From Caldifarciminota bacterium (GTDB taxonomy: Bacteria > Hydrothermota > Hydrothermia > B15-G9 > WFZT01), in NCBI GenBank assembly GCA_026986235.1, contig JALSOY010000016.1:1-5259 (forward strand): a stretch of 5,259 nt of DNA, written 5' to 3'. The notes beneath the pieces were generated by a model. The model had not been told where the DNA came from and made no database searches. It saw only the letters and a program-made list of their open reading frames with translations. Positions 1-5,259 of this stretch are shown piece after piece. The position numbers and the translations under genes were made by a program. The stretch's first letter is position 1; each line of letters opens with the position of its first letter.

Positions 1-2
1 TT

Positions 3-89
3 CTACCTTACAAAAAGAGAGGGTTTGTCGCTGATGAATACAAGAAGATTAAATTTTTATTGGAATACATATTCTCTCTGTGTTTATAA
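3..89 (+). CDS. Possible C-terminal tail of an unidentified protein, cut by the left edge
   Basis: The third forward frame is open from the window edge to a TAA at 87-89, giving 28 residues. The peptide begins LPYKKRGFVADEYKK and ends in a hydrophobic stretch, LLEYIFSLCL. It is rich in Lys, Glu, Tyr and Phe like the recognisable proteins in this window, which is why I prefer it to the frame-1 reading that also stays open (to 153) but looks less protein-like. If real, the gene is convergent with etfA and ends about 60 bases from etfA's stop. Nothing in 28 residues identifies a family. The call rests on an open frame and composition only, so it may be chance. Confidence 0.35.
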   Translation, partial: LPYKKRGFVADEYKKIKFLLEYIFSLCL

Positions 90-122
90 AATTACAATTC
101 ACTCGAAAACATGGGTAATGTC

Positions 123-138
123 AGCCCCGAAGGGGGCT
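123..138 (-). terminator. GC-rich hairpin after etfA, weak terminator candidate
   Basis: On the minus strand the sequence AGCCCC-CTTC-GGGGCT forms a perfect six-pair stem, five of them G-C, with a four-base loop. It begins 11 bases after the etfA stop codon, where a terminator would be expected. A canonical T-tract is missing: the stem is followed by GACATTACCCATG and only then by four Ts (106-109 on the plus strand). The hairpin is symmetric, so it could also act on a convergent transcript from the left. Position and stem support a 3' end or RNA-stabilising role; intrinsic termination is less certain. Confidence 0.5.
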
Positions 139-149
139 CCTCACTGCTC

Positions 150-1151
150 TTAATCAACCTTGTAAACTTCCTTCAGCTCCTTTATCAGCTCGGGTACCAC
201 CTTGAACAGGTCGTCCACTATTCCGTAGTCTGCCACCTTGAAAATCGGCGCCTCCGGGTCCTTGTTTACCGCAACTATCACCTTCGATGTCCTCATCCCT
301 GCAAGATGCTGTATGGCACCTGAAATTCCAAATGCCATGTAGAGTTTGGGAGCAACCACTTTACCCGTCTGTCCGACCTGATGTGAGTGGTCAATCCAGC
401 CACTGTCAACTGCCACACGGGATGCACCGAGTGCAACCTTCCCAACTCCAGCCTTGTTCAGAACATCGATGAGCTGACGGAGAAGCTCAAAGCCCTCGGG
501 TCCCTTGACGCCCCTTCCGCCTGAAACGATGATGTCTGCCTCGGTGACATCGATTTCACCTGTTTCCTTTTCCTTGACCTGGAGCACTTTTGCCCTGAAA
601 TCATCATCTGTGAGGTCAACGCTGAGCTCCTCTGATGAGGTACTCCTTGATGTATCAGGTTCTCCTTTCTCAAAAATCTTGGGTCTTAAGGAGATAATTG
701 CAGGCTCTGCAGAAAGTTCGAAAGTACCGTAAACCTTTCCAGCATAAAGAGGTTTCACAACTTCAAACTTTCCGTCCCTGTACTCAAGACCCGTGATGTC
801 AGAGACCATTGGTACACCAAACTTGGCTGCCACTCTCGGGGCCAGATCTTTCCCGAGACTTGTGGCTGAAAGGAGAAAAACCTTCGCCTCTGCCTTGTCC
901 ATTGCGGCTCTGACAGCTTTTGCATACGGCACTGTCAGATAATTCTCGAGTTTGTCATCGGTAACCTTGAGCACTACATCAGCTCCGTAGTGGGCAAGAG
1001 TTTCGTCAAAACCATCTGTTTTGCCGATCAGAAGGGCATAAACCTTACCACCTGAAGCATCGGCGACCTTTCTCGCCGTATTTAAGGCCTCAAGAGAAAA
1101 CTCCCTAACTTCACCCTTTTTCGTTTCAATATAGACCAGGATGTTTGCCAT
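150..1151 (-). CDS. etfA: Electron transfer flavoprotein alpha subunit (EtfA)
   Basis: This is the FAD-binding large subunit of the soluble EtfAB heterodimer, which accepts electrons from acyl-CoA and other flavin dehydrogenases and passes them to a membrane oxidoreductase or another partner. The 333 residues show the N-terminal alpha/beta domain (about 1-190) and the C-terminal FAD domain (about 200-320). FAD-site motifs are clear: SGGRG at 210-214 with Arg213, GASR at 242-245, HSHQVGQTG at 255-263, and the EtfA signature from LYMAFGISG (270-278) through IQH (280-282) to AVNKDPEAPIF (294-304), then ADYG (307-310). Length is normal and no key residue is missing. The ATG at 1151 has an AAAGGAGGT SD at 1160-1168, eight bases upstream. 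It is the last gene of the operon, 15 bases after etfB, as expected for a co-translated heterodimer. No ferredoxin-like N-terminal extension is present. The family assignment is secure; the physiological partner is unknown. Confidence 0.97.
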   Translation of the reverse strand: MANILVYIETKKGEVREFSLEALNTARKVADASGGKVYALLIGKTDGFDETLAHYGADVVLKVTDDKLENYLTVPYAKAVRAAMDKAEAKVFLLSATSLGKDLAPRVAAKFGVPMVSDITGLEYRDGKFEVVKPLYAGKVYGTFELSAEPAIISLRPKIFEKGEPDTSRSTSSEELSVDLTDDDFRAKVLQVKEKETGEIDVTEADIIVSGGRGVKGPEGFELLRQLIDVLNKAGVGKVALGASRVAVDSGWIDHSHQVGQTGKVVAPKLYMAFGISGAIQHLAGMRTSKVIVAVNKDPEAPIFKVADYGIVDDLFKVVPELIKELKEVYKVD

Positions 1152-1159
1152 TTCCTTCT

Positions 1160-1168
1160 ACCTCCTTT
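1160..1168 (-). promoter_or_regulatory. SD of etfA overlapping the etfB stop
   Basis: The minus strand reads TAAAGGAGGTAG, in which the etfB stop TAA (1169-1167) runs into the perfect SD AAAGGAGGT. Eight bases separate it from the etfA ATG. A ribosome ending etfB stops on the etfA SD, which favours re-initiation and equal subunit output. The sharing is seen in the sequence; coupling is inferred. Confidence 0.8.
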
Positions 1169-1928
1169 AGAGTACCTTGGCTTCTTCTCTCAAGAGTCTT
1201 ACGAGTTCCTTCACACTCTCGGGGAATTCCTTGTCAATGATCTTACCAGGTGCCTTCTCAGGTGGTGGTGCAAGCTTCACCTTTTTGAATGTGCCGGCAG
1301 GTGAAACCGAAGGTTCAACCACATCTATGGGCTTTTTCTTTGCCTGCATGATGCCACGGAGAGATGGATATCTCGGTTCGTTCAATCCTTTCTCGCAGGT
1401 AAGAATTGCGGGGAGCGGAAGTTCCCACTCCTCCATCCCTGTTTCAAGCTCACGCTCAACCTTTGCTGTGTTACCTTCAAGCTCCAGTTTTACGATGTAT
1501 GAAGCCTGCGGAATGTTGAAAAATTCAGCGATGTAGGACGGAACCTGGGAGTTGTAATCGTCAACCGCCATTTTCCCGGTGAGGATGAGGTCAAAGCCCT
1601 CTTTTTCGATAATATCCTTGAGCATCATGGCGGTCGTGTACCCATCGAGGTCCCAGAAGCCATCAACCTTAACGAGGATTCCTCTGTCAATTCCCATTGC
1701 GAGTGCGGTCCTAATCTGCTCCTTTGCTCCCTCATCTCCTACGGAAATTGCCACTGTCTCCACATCACCCAGTTTCTCCTTTATCCTCAGAGCTTCTTCG
1801 ATGGCAAATTCGTCGTACGGATTTATCACATAAGTGATGTTATCCCTGACAATATCACTACCATCGGGCTTGACCTGAAGGGTCAGCCCTGTATCCGGTA
1901 CTTTTTTAAGCAGTACGAGAATCTTCAT
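1167..1928 (-). CDS. etfB: Electron transfer flavoprotein beta subunit (EtfB)
   Basis: This is the small ETF subunit, which binds AMP in classical ETFs or a second, bifurcating FAD in others, and carries the loop that docks on partner dehydrogenases. The 253 residues match the usual length. Visible landmarks are the N-terminal strand KILVLLKKVPDTG, NPYDEFAIEEAL at 36-47, GKMAVDDYNSQVP at 118-130 in the nucleotide-binding segment, the beta-subunit signature region from VERELETG (157-164) to PAILTC (173-178), and the recognition loop NEPRYPSLRGIMQAKKK at 183-199. NEPRY..L..IM.AKKK resembles AMP-binding ETFs, whereas the nucleotide segment is neither the classical DDDCNQT type nor the GDTAQVG type that I recall for bifurcating ETFs, so the cofactor class is open. 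The ATG at 1928 has a strong SD, and the gene starts 14 bases after the thiolase stop. It is followed directly by etfA. Confidence 0.96.
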   Translation of the reverse strand: MKILVLLKKVPDTGLTLQVKPDGSDIVRDNITYVINPYDEFAIEEALRIKEKLGDVETVAISVGDEGAKEQIRTALAMGIDRGILVKVDGFWDLDGYTTAMMLKDIIEKEGFDLILTGKMAVDDYNSQVPSYIAEFFNIPQASYIVKLELEGNTAKVERELETGMEEWELPLPAILTCEKGLNEPRYPSLRGIMQAKKKPIDVVEPSVSPAGTFKKVKLAPPPEKAPGKIIDKEFPESVKELVRLLREEAKVL

Positions 1929-1934
1929 CGTAAC

Positions 1935-1944
1935 TCACCTCCTT
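1935..1944 (-). promoter_or_regulatory. SD of etfB overlapping the thiolase stop
   Basis: The minus strand reads TAAGGAGGTGA, in which the thiolase stop TAA (1945-1943) shares two bases with AAGGAGGTGA, a ten-base match to the anti-SD complement. The etfB ATG follows after six bases, or nine counted from GGAGG. This is the longest SD match in the window and implies high etfB translation, probably coupled to the thiolase. Confidence 0.8.
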
Positions 1945-3121
1945 ACATTTCAATTGCCATTGCAACAGCTTTTCCGCCACCAATGCAGAGAGCGGCGAGT
2001 CCCGTTTTTGCACCTCTATCTTTCATTGCATAAATCAGGGTGGTCAAAACCCTGGCTCCTGACGCACCAATAGGGTGACCAAGAGCCACCGCTCCACCAT
2101 GAACATTAACCTTTGACCAATCCCAGCCAAGCTCTTTTCCATCTGCGAGTACCTGAGCAGAGAATGCCTCGTTTATTTCAATAAGATCAAAGTAATCAAT
2201 ATCCACGCCGAGCTTATCCATCACCTTTCTTATGGCATAAATGGGGGCATAAAAAACATCCTGAGGATCAACGGCGGCGGAGGCGTAGGCACGGATGTAG
2301 GCAAGTGGCTCGATTCCAAGCTCTTTTGCCTTATCTTCAGACATAACGACAACGGCAGACGCACCGTCGTTGAGCCCTGGCGCGTTCCCGGCCGTCACTG
2401 TTCCATCCTTTTCAAATGCAGGTTTTAATCTTGCAAGTTTCTCAAGTGAAGTATCGCGTCTCGGGCCCTCGTCAGTATCAAAAATTATGGGCTCACCCTT
2501 TTTCTGTGGAATCTCAACAGGTATGATTTCTGCCTTGAACTTCCCTTCGTCTATGGCTTTTATAGCCTTCATGTGGCTTTCATAGGCAAATTTATCCTGC
2601 TCTTCACGGGTGATACCGGATTTTCTCGCAGTGTATTCAGCAAAGTTACCCATGTGAACATTGTGGTAGGGGTCCCAGAGTCCATCCCATACCATGAGGT
2701 CCAGGAATGTGGTGTTTCCAAATTTTCTGCCTTTTCTCATGTCTTTGACGGCAAATGGGGCGTTGGTCATGGACTCCATGCCGCCAGCGACGATTACTTC
2801 AAGGTCTTCCGCCTTGATTGCCTGAGCTGCAAGCATGACTGCCTTGAGTCCGGAGCCACAGACTTTATTGATGGTGAAGGCGGGGATATTTGCTGGAAGT
2901 CCAGCTTTTATGGCCGCCTGCCTGGCAGGAGCCTGTCCAATTCCCCCCTGAAGCACATTCCCCATGATGACTTCTTCAACCAGTTCAGGCTTAATCCCTG
3001 CGCGCTTCACCGCCTCCCTTATAACAATTGCTCCAAGCTCTGGAGCCTCAAAATCTTTTAATGTCCCGAGGATTTTCCCTATCGGGGTCCTCACTGCACT
3101 TACTATGACGGGCTGTTTCAT
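1943..3121 (-). CDS. Acetyl-CoA acetyltransferase-type thiolase
   Basis: This is a thiolase of the AtoB/ThlA/PhaA/FadA superfamily. It condenses two acetyl-CoA to acetoacetyl-CoA or, in reverse, cleaves 3-ketoacyl-CoA with CoA in the cytoplasm. The 392-residue length is typical. The catalytic set is complete: nucleophile Cys88 in NKVCGSG, Asn317 in NEAF (317-320), His349 in GGAVALGHPIGASG (342-355), and acid/base Cys379 in CIGGG. The AGGMESM motif at 112-118 and HMGNFAE at 156-162 are also present. The CoA-pocket motif reads GNAPGLNDGAS (245-255), with Pro where many family members have Ser. Chain-length preference cannot be read from sequence, so I give no symbol. The ATG at 3121 overlaps the ald stop as ATGA, and its SD lies within the last ald codons. 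Position between ald and etfBA suggests a catabolic acyl-CoA role, but ketone-body-like or butyrate-type synthesis is also possible. Confidence 0.95.
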   Translation of the reverse strand: MKQPVIVSAVRTPIGKILGTLKDFEAPELGAIVIREAVKRAGIKPELVEEVIMGNVLQGGIGQAPARQAAIKAGLPANIPAFTINKVCGSGLKAVMLAAQAIKAEDLEVIVAGGMESMTNAPFAVKDMRKGRKFGNTTFLDLMVWDGLWDPYHNVHMGNFAEYTARKSGITREEQDKFAYESHMKAIKAIDEGKFKAEIIPVEIPQKKGEPIIFDTDEGPRRDTSLEKLARLKPAFEKDGTVTAGNAPGLNDGASAVVVMSEDKAKELGIEPLAYIRAYASAAVDPQDVFYAPIYAIRKVMDKLGVDIDYFDLIEINEAFSAQVLADGKELGWDWSKVNVHGGAVALGHPIGASGARVLTTLIYAMKDRGAKTGLAALCIGGGKAVAMAIEM

Positions 3122-4236
3122 TGATCTATTACCTCCTCAAGGGGAGTGTATGGCATGTTGAAGTCTTCGGCAATCCCCTTATAGACAAGATGGCCTTTGA
3201 ATACATTGACCCCCTTCCATAGGGCTTTGTTTTCCTTTACAGCCTGTTTCCACCCCTTGTTGGCAAGCTCCAGGACATAGGGCAGGGTGGAGTTGGTCAA
3301 ACCATAGGTAGATGTTCTGGGAACAGCTCCCGGCATGTTGGCAACGCAGTAGTGAACAACACCTTCTTCAATGTAAATGGGCTCACTGTGGGTTGTGGGT
3401 TTAGATGTCTCAGCTATTCCACCCTGGTCAATGGCAACATCGACGATCACAGCACCGTCTTTCATGTCTTTTAACATTTCACGTGTGATGATCCTGGGTG
3501 CCTTTCTCCCATGGACAAGGACTGCACCAATTACAAGATCAGCTTTTTTTAGGGCCTCTTTCACGTTGTATGGTGTTGAAATCAGGGTCTTAACATTCGG
3601 TGGCATAATTTCAGCAAGATAGCGGAGTCTCACTGGATTGAGGTCGAGGACAGTCACATCTGCACCCATACCTGCAGCGATAAAAGCGGCGTTGGTTCCA
3701 ACAGTACCGCCACCAATGATAACAACATTAGCCGGAGGAACACCGGGGATACCTCCGAGAAGGATTCCAAGCCCTTTCTGTGGTTTTTCAAGATACTTGG
3801 CACCCTCCTGGGGCGCCATTCTTCCGGCCACCTCACTCATGGGAATCAAAAGGGGTAGTGAACCGTCATCAAGCTCAACTGTTTCGTATGCAATACCGAC
3901 GATTTTTCTTGCAAGTAATTTTTCTGTCAGATTTTTATCTGCGGCAAGGTGCAGGTAGGTGAAGAGGACCTGGCCTTCGCGGAGCTTCGGTATCTCAACT
4001 TCCTGAGGTTCTTTCACCTTAACGATCATATCTGCTTTTTCAAATACCTCATCAGAGGTGGGGACAATTTCAGCACCTGCTGAAATATAGTCTTCATCAG
4101 TAATTCCGCTACCAAGCCCGGCTTGAGTCTCTATTATGACTTTATGACCCGCCTGGGTGAGGGAGTAAACTCCTGAGGGGGTCATTGCAACTCTATATTC
4201 CTCTTTTTTTATCTCCTTTGGAACTCCAATGATCAT
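3118..4236 (-). CDS. ald: Alanine dehydrogenase
   Basis: This cytoplasmic NAD-dependent enzyme (EC 1.4.1.1) interconverts L-alanine with pyruvate, ammonia and NADH, and so serves alanine catabolism or ammonia assimilation. With the start at 4236 the protein is 372 residues, the family's usual size. The known functional positions fall at the same numbers as in the Mycobacterium tuberculosis enzyme: Arg15 and Lys75 (pyruvate), His96 (catalytic), the Rossmann loop GGGTVG at 175-180, Asp198 (NAD ribose), Asp270 (catalytic, in VDVAIDQGG) and Asn300 in VANMPGAVP. The N-terminus MIIGVPKEIKKEEYRVAMTP is characteristic. A TTG-initiated extension of 18 codons from 4290 is rejected because it begins beside the promoter -10 box, upstream of the expected transcript start. 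SD AAAGGAG lies nine bases before the ATG. This is the first gene of the four-gene operon. It is the bacterial PntA-like type, not the ornithine cyclodeaminase-like archaeal type. No defect is visible. Confidence 0.96.
   Translation of the reverse strand: MIIGVPKEIKKEEYRVAMTPSGVYSLTQAGHKVIIETQAGLGSGITDEDYISAGAEIVPTSDEVFEKADMIVKVKEPQEVEIPKLREGQVLFTYLHLAADKNLTEKLLARKIVGIAYETVELDDGSLPLLIPMSEVAGRMAPQEGAKYLEKPQKGLGILLGGIPGVPPANVVIIGGGTVGTNAAFIAAGMGADVTVLDLNPVRLRYLAEIMPPNVKTLISTPYNVKEALKKADLVIGAVLVHGRKAPRIITREMLKDMKDGAVIVDVAIDQGGIAETSKPTTHSEPIYIEEGVVHYCVANMPGAVPRTSTYGLTNSTLPYVLELANKGWKQAVKENKALWKGVNVFKGHLVYKGIAEDFNMPYTPLEEVIDQ
3131..3137 (-). promoter_or_regulatory. SD of the thiolase inside the end of ald
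   Basis: A perfect AGGAGGT lies nine bases before the thiolase ATG. On the ald side it falls in the codons for Glu367-Glu368-Val369. With the ATGA overlap of ald stop and thiolase start at 3118-3121, this is a classic translational-coupling junction. Confidence 0.8.
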
Positions 4237-4245
4237 AATAAAACT

Positions 4246-4252
4246 CTCCTTT
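4246..4252 (-). promoter_or_regulatory. SD that fixes the ald start
   Basis: The minus strand carries AAAGGAG nine bases before the ATG at 4236. It supports this start over the upstream in-frame TTG at 4290, which cannot be on the expected transcript. Confidence 0.8.
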
Positions 4253-4289
4253 CTGAATTTTTTGAAATAACAAACTTTCCCAAAATACA

Positions 4290-4318
4290 ATTATAAAAAC
4301 TACTCAAAGTGTTATCAA
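4290..4318 (-). promoter_or_regulatory. Sigma-70-type promoter of the ald-thiolase-etfBA operon
   Basis: On the minus strand a TTGATA -35 box (4313-4318; five of six consensus bases) is separated by exactly 17 bases from a perfect TATAAT -10 box (4290-4295). Transcription should start near 4281-4284, giving a leader of about 45 bases with room for the SD and no long fold that I can see. Box quality, spacing and position all agree. No convincing operator overlaps it, so regulation is not evident from the sequence. Confidence 0.78.
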
Positions 4319-4372
4319 CAAGCGAAATTGGCTAATATCACGCCGTCCAGAGGCACTGAGATTATTTGAATG

Positions 4373-4402
4373 ATGACATCTTCCTGAATCCACATTTATA
4401 AT
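4373..4402 (+). promoter_or_regulatory. Sigma-70-type promoter of the GNAT gene, predicted leaderless
   Basis: ATGACA at 4373-4378 (five of six bases of TTGACA) lies 18 bases before a perfect TATAAT at 4397-4402. The predicted transcription start, six to nine bases after the -10 box, is 4408-4411, which is the ATG at 4411 or just before it. The promoter is divergent from the ald promoter, and the two -35 boxes are separated by 54 bases (4319-4372). I found no clear palindromic operator in that interval. Confidence 0.7.
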
Positions 4403-4410
4403 TCATGACA

Positions 4411-4863
4411 ATGAGAATCAGAAAACTGGAAAAAAGTGACATTGATTCTGTTGCCAGAATAGTTGCAGAAACAGAGCTGTGGCAAAAGTATGGTCTCAAC
4501 TTCAAGAAAGCAAGGGTAAGATTTGAAAAGGGGCTACAAAGAGGAGCGGATATCTATATTGCTGAAATAGAAAACGAAATAGTCGGCTTCATCTGGTACG
4601 TGCCTGATGGTGCATTCGACAGAAGTGGATACATAGAACTGATTGGGGTAGGGAAAAATTTCAGGGGAAAAGGAGTAGGACAAAAGCTAATGAAATTTGT
4701 GGAAAACCTGTTCTCCCCTGAATCTATTTTCCTCCTCGTTTCTGACTTTAATGAAAAAGCTCAAAAATTCTATTCCCACCTCGGATACAAAAAGGTGGGG
4801 GAAATTGAAGACTATGTGGTAGAGGGAATTACTGAGTTTATATTTTACAAAAAAGTGAGGTGA
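4411..4863 (+). CDS. GNAT family N-acetyltransferase
   Basis: This is a GCN5-related acetyltransferase, which transfers acetyl from acetyl-CoA to an amine of an unknown small molecule or protein. From the ATG at 4411 it has 150 residues, a single GNAT domain. It begins MRIRKLEKSDIDSV, a typical first strand and helix. The central strands carry IYIAEIENEIVGFIWY (48-63), followed by IELIGV. The acetyl-CoA pyrophosphate loop is RGKGVG at 85-90 (pattern R/QxxGxG), and the C-terminal motif is KFYSHLGYKKVG (119-130), with Tyr121 in the usual general-acid region. I chose 4411 over the ATG at 4405 because the promoter predicts a transcript starting at 4408-4411; the earlier start adds only Met-Thr. 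Neither start has an SD. Its stop is followed three bases later by the DapA-like gene. Base composition appears more A-rich than the ald operon. The substrate cannot be told from sequence. Confidence 0.9.
   Translation: MRIRKLEKSDIDSVARIVAETELWQKYGLNFKKARVRFEKGLQRGADIYIAEIENEIVGFIWYVPDGAFDRSGYIELIGVGKNFRGKGVGQKLMKFVENLFSPESIFLLVSDFNEKAQKFYSHLGYKKVGEIEDYVVEGITEFIFYKKVR
4857..4863 (+). promoter_or_regulatory. SD of the DapA-like gene across the GNAT stop
   Basis: GAGGTGA spans the last codons and the TGA stop of the GNAT gene. GAGG lies six bases before the ATG at 4867. The second gene therefore has a ribosome site although the first does not, and its translation is probably coupled to the GNAT gene. 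Confidence 0.7.
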
Positions 4864-4866
4864 GTT

Positions 4867-5259
4867 ATGAGTGAATTTGAGGGAATTTTCCCATATCTCG
4901 TATCCCCCATCAATGAGGATGGTAGCGTAAATGTAGAAGTTTTTAAAAATCTAATAGATCATCTGATAGAATCAGGTGTGCATGGTATAACCGTGTTAGG
5001 AAGTACGGGAGAGTTTGCTTATCTCAACTGGGGACAGAGGAAGGAAATTGTAAGGACAGCGGTCGAGGCCGCCGGTGGATGGGTTCCAGTCATCGCCGGG
5101 GTCTCACATGCATCATCTATTGAGGCAGCAAAACAGGCGAAGGAATTTGAGGAAATGGGGGTTGATGGCATCCTTGCCATTCTCGACACCTATTTTCCAC
5201 TAAGTGAAGATCAGATCGTGGATTATTTTAAAACCATTGCCGAATCTGTGAATTTGCCA
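4867..5259 (+). CDS. DapA / N-acetylneuraminate lyase family protein, N-terminal part
   Basis: The first 131 codons of a class I aldolase-type TIM-barrel protein are present; the right edge cuts it, the family being about 290-300 residues. Family members condense or cleave pyruvate-containing substrates through a Schiff-base lysine (dihydrodipicolinate synthase, sialate lyase, keto-deoxy sugar aldolases). Visible features are the first strand GIFPYLVSPINEDGSVN (6-22), the carboxylate-binding GSTGE at 45-49 (GTTGE in E. coli DapA), and PVIAGVSHAS at 74-83. The segment usually reading PYYNRP is DTYFPL at 107-112; aligning the following YFKTIAE with HFKAIAE of E. coli DapA keeps Tyr109 at the catalytic Tyr133 position, but the flanking residues differ. 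The lysine lies outside the window. Because of the altered segment I do not call it dapA; a different aldolase or lyase specificity is likely. It is probably cotranscribed with the GNAT gene, three bases upstream. Confidence 0.9.
   Translation, partial: MSEFEGIFPYLVSPINEDGSVNVEVFKNLIDHLIESGVHGITVLGSTGEFAYLNWGQRKEIVRTAVEAAGGWVPVIAGVSHASSIEAAKQAKEFEEMGVDGILAILDTYFPLSEDQIVDYFKTIAESVNLP

Noticed and set aside
111..323. 70-codon plus-strand open frame across the etfA 3' end
   Set aside because: Mostly antisense to conserved etfA sequence, it runs through the hairpin, and it has no recognisable domain.
1177..1536. 119-codon plus-strand open frame antisense to etfB
   Set aside because: Low-complexity Ser/Phe-rich translation typical of the antisense strand of a conserved gene; etfB explains the region fully.
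2573..3061. 162-codon plus-strand open frame antisense to the thiolase
   Set aside because: It is the reverse shadow of a thiolase with complete catalytic motifs. It has no recognisable domain and no SD that I can see.
3638..3958. 106-codon plus-strand open frame antisense to ald
   Set aside because: Pro/Ser/Arg-rich shadow translation of the Rossmann-fold region of ald, with no independent support.
4237..4290. 18-codon N-terminal extension of alanine dehydrogenase from a TTG at 4290
   Set aside because: It begins at the edge of the -10 box and upstream of the predicted transcript start. The ATG at 4236 has a good SD and puts all catalytic residues at the positions known for the family.
4309..4341. 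Imperfect inverted repeat GTGTTATC...AATATCAC near the ald -35 box
   Set aside because: The arms match only partly and the loop is long; this is within what chance would give in AT-rich DNA.
4373..4410. Repeated ATGACA (4373-4378 and 4405-4410) as a possible regulator site
   Set aside because: The first copy is explained as the -35 box. Six-base identity at a 32-base distance is weak, and the flanks do not match well.
1..5259. CRISPR, mobile element, tRNA/rRNA, riboswitch or a new defence-type system
   Set aside because: I saw no regularly spaced repeats, transposase or terminal repeats, no tRNA-like or rRNA sequence, and no long structured leader. The window is almost filled by genes of well-known metabolic families.

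Overview
The window looks like chromosome from an anaerobic, probably thermophilic bacterium. The promoters are bacterial sigma-70 type, the Shine-Dalgarno (SD) sites are strong and close to consensus, and the proteins are rich in Lys, Glu, Ile and Val. The encoded enzymes (alanine dehydrogenase, thiolase, electron-transfer flavoprotein) fit amino-acid or acyl-CoA oxidation. I cannot name the phylum from the sequence. Thermophily and anaerobiosis are inferences from composition and gene content.

Layout, left to right. Bases 3-89 may hold the tail of a plus-strand gene cut by the left edge, convergent with what follows. A GC-rich hairpin at 123-138 lies between that tail and the end of a tight minus-strand operon covering 150-4236. 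In transcription order (right to left) the operon is ald (alanine dehydrogenase), an acetyl-CoA acetyltransferase-type thiolase, etfB and etfA. The first junction is a 4-base ATGA overlap and the other two gaps are 14-15 bases. In all three the SD of the downstream gene lies in, or shares bases with, the end of the upstream gene, so coupled translation is likely. A near-consensus promoter (TTGATA, 17 bases, TATAAT) precedes ald.

A 174-base divergent intergenic region separates this operon from a plus-strand pair: a GNAT N-acetyltransferase (4411-4863) and, three bases later, the first 131 codons of a DapA/N-acetylneuraminate lyase family protein that runs off the right edge. The GNAT promoter has a perfect TATAAT only 8 bases before the start codon at 4411, and no SD is present, so this message is probably leaderless.

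How the genes could work together: alanine dehydrogenase interconverts alanine with pyruvate, ammonia and NADH. The thiolase joins or splits acetyl-CoA units. EtfAB carries electrons between flavin dehydrogenases and the quinone pool or another acceptor. Together they suggest an amino-acid or short-chain acyl-CoA oxidation (or fermentation) module whose acyl-CoA dehydrogenase, hydratase and 3-hydroxyacyl-CoA dehydrogenase are encoded elsewhere. All genes belong to known families. I see no CRISPR array, mobile element, RNA gene or clearly new system. The points most worth checking are the leaderless GNAT start, the unusual gene grouping, the cofactor class of EtfB and the altered active-site segment of the DapA-like protein.
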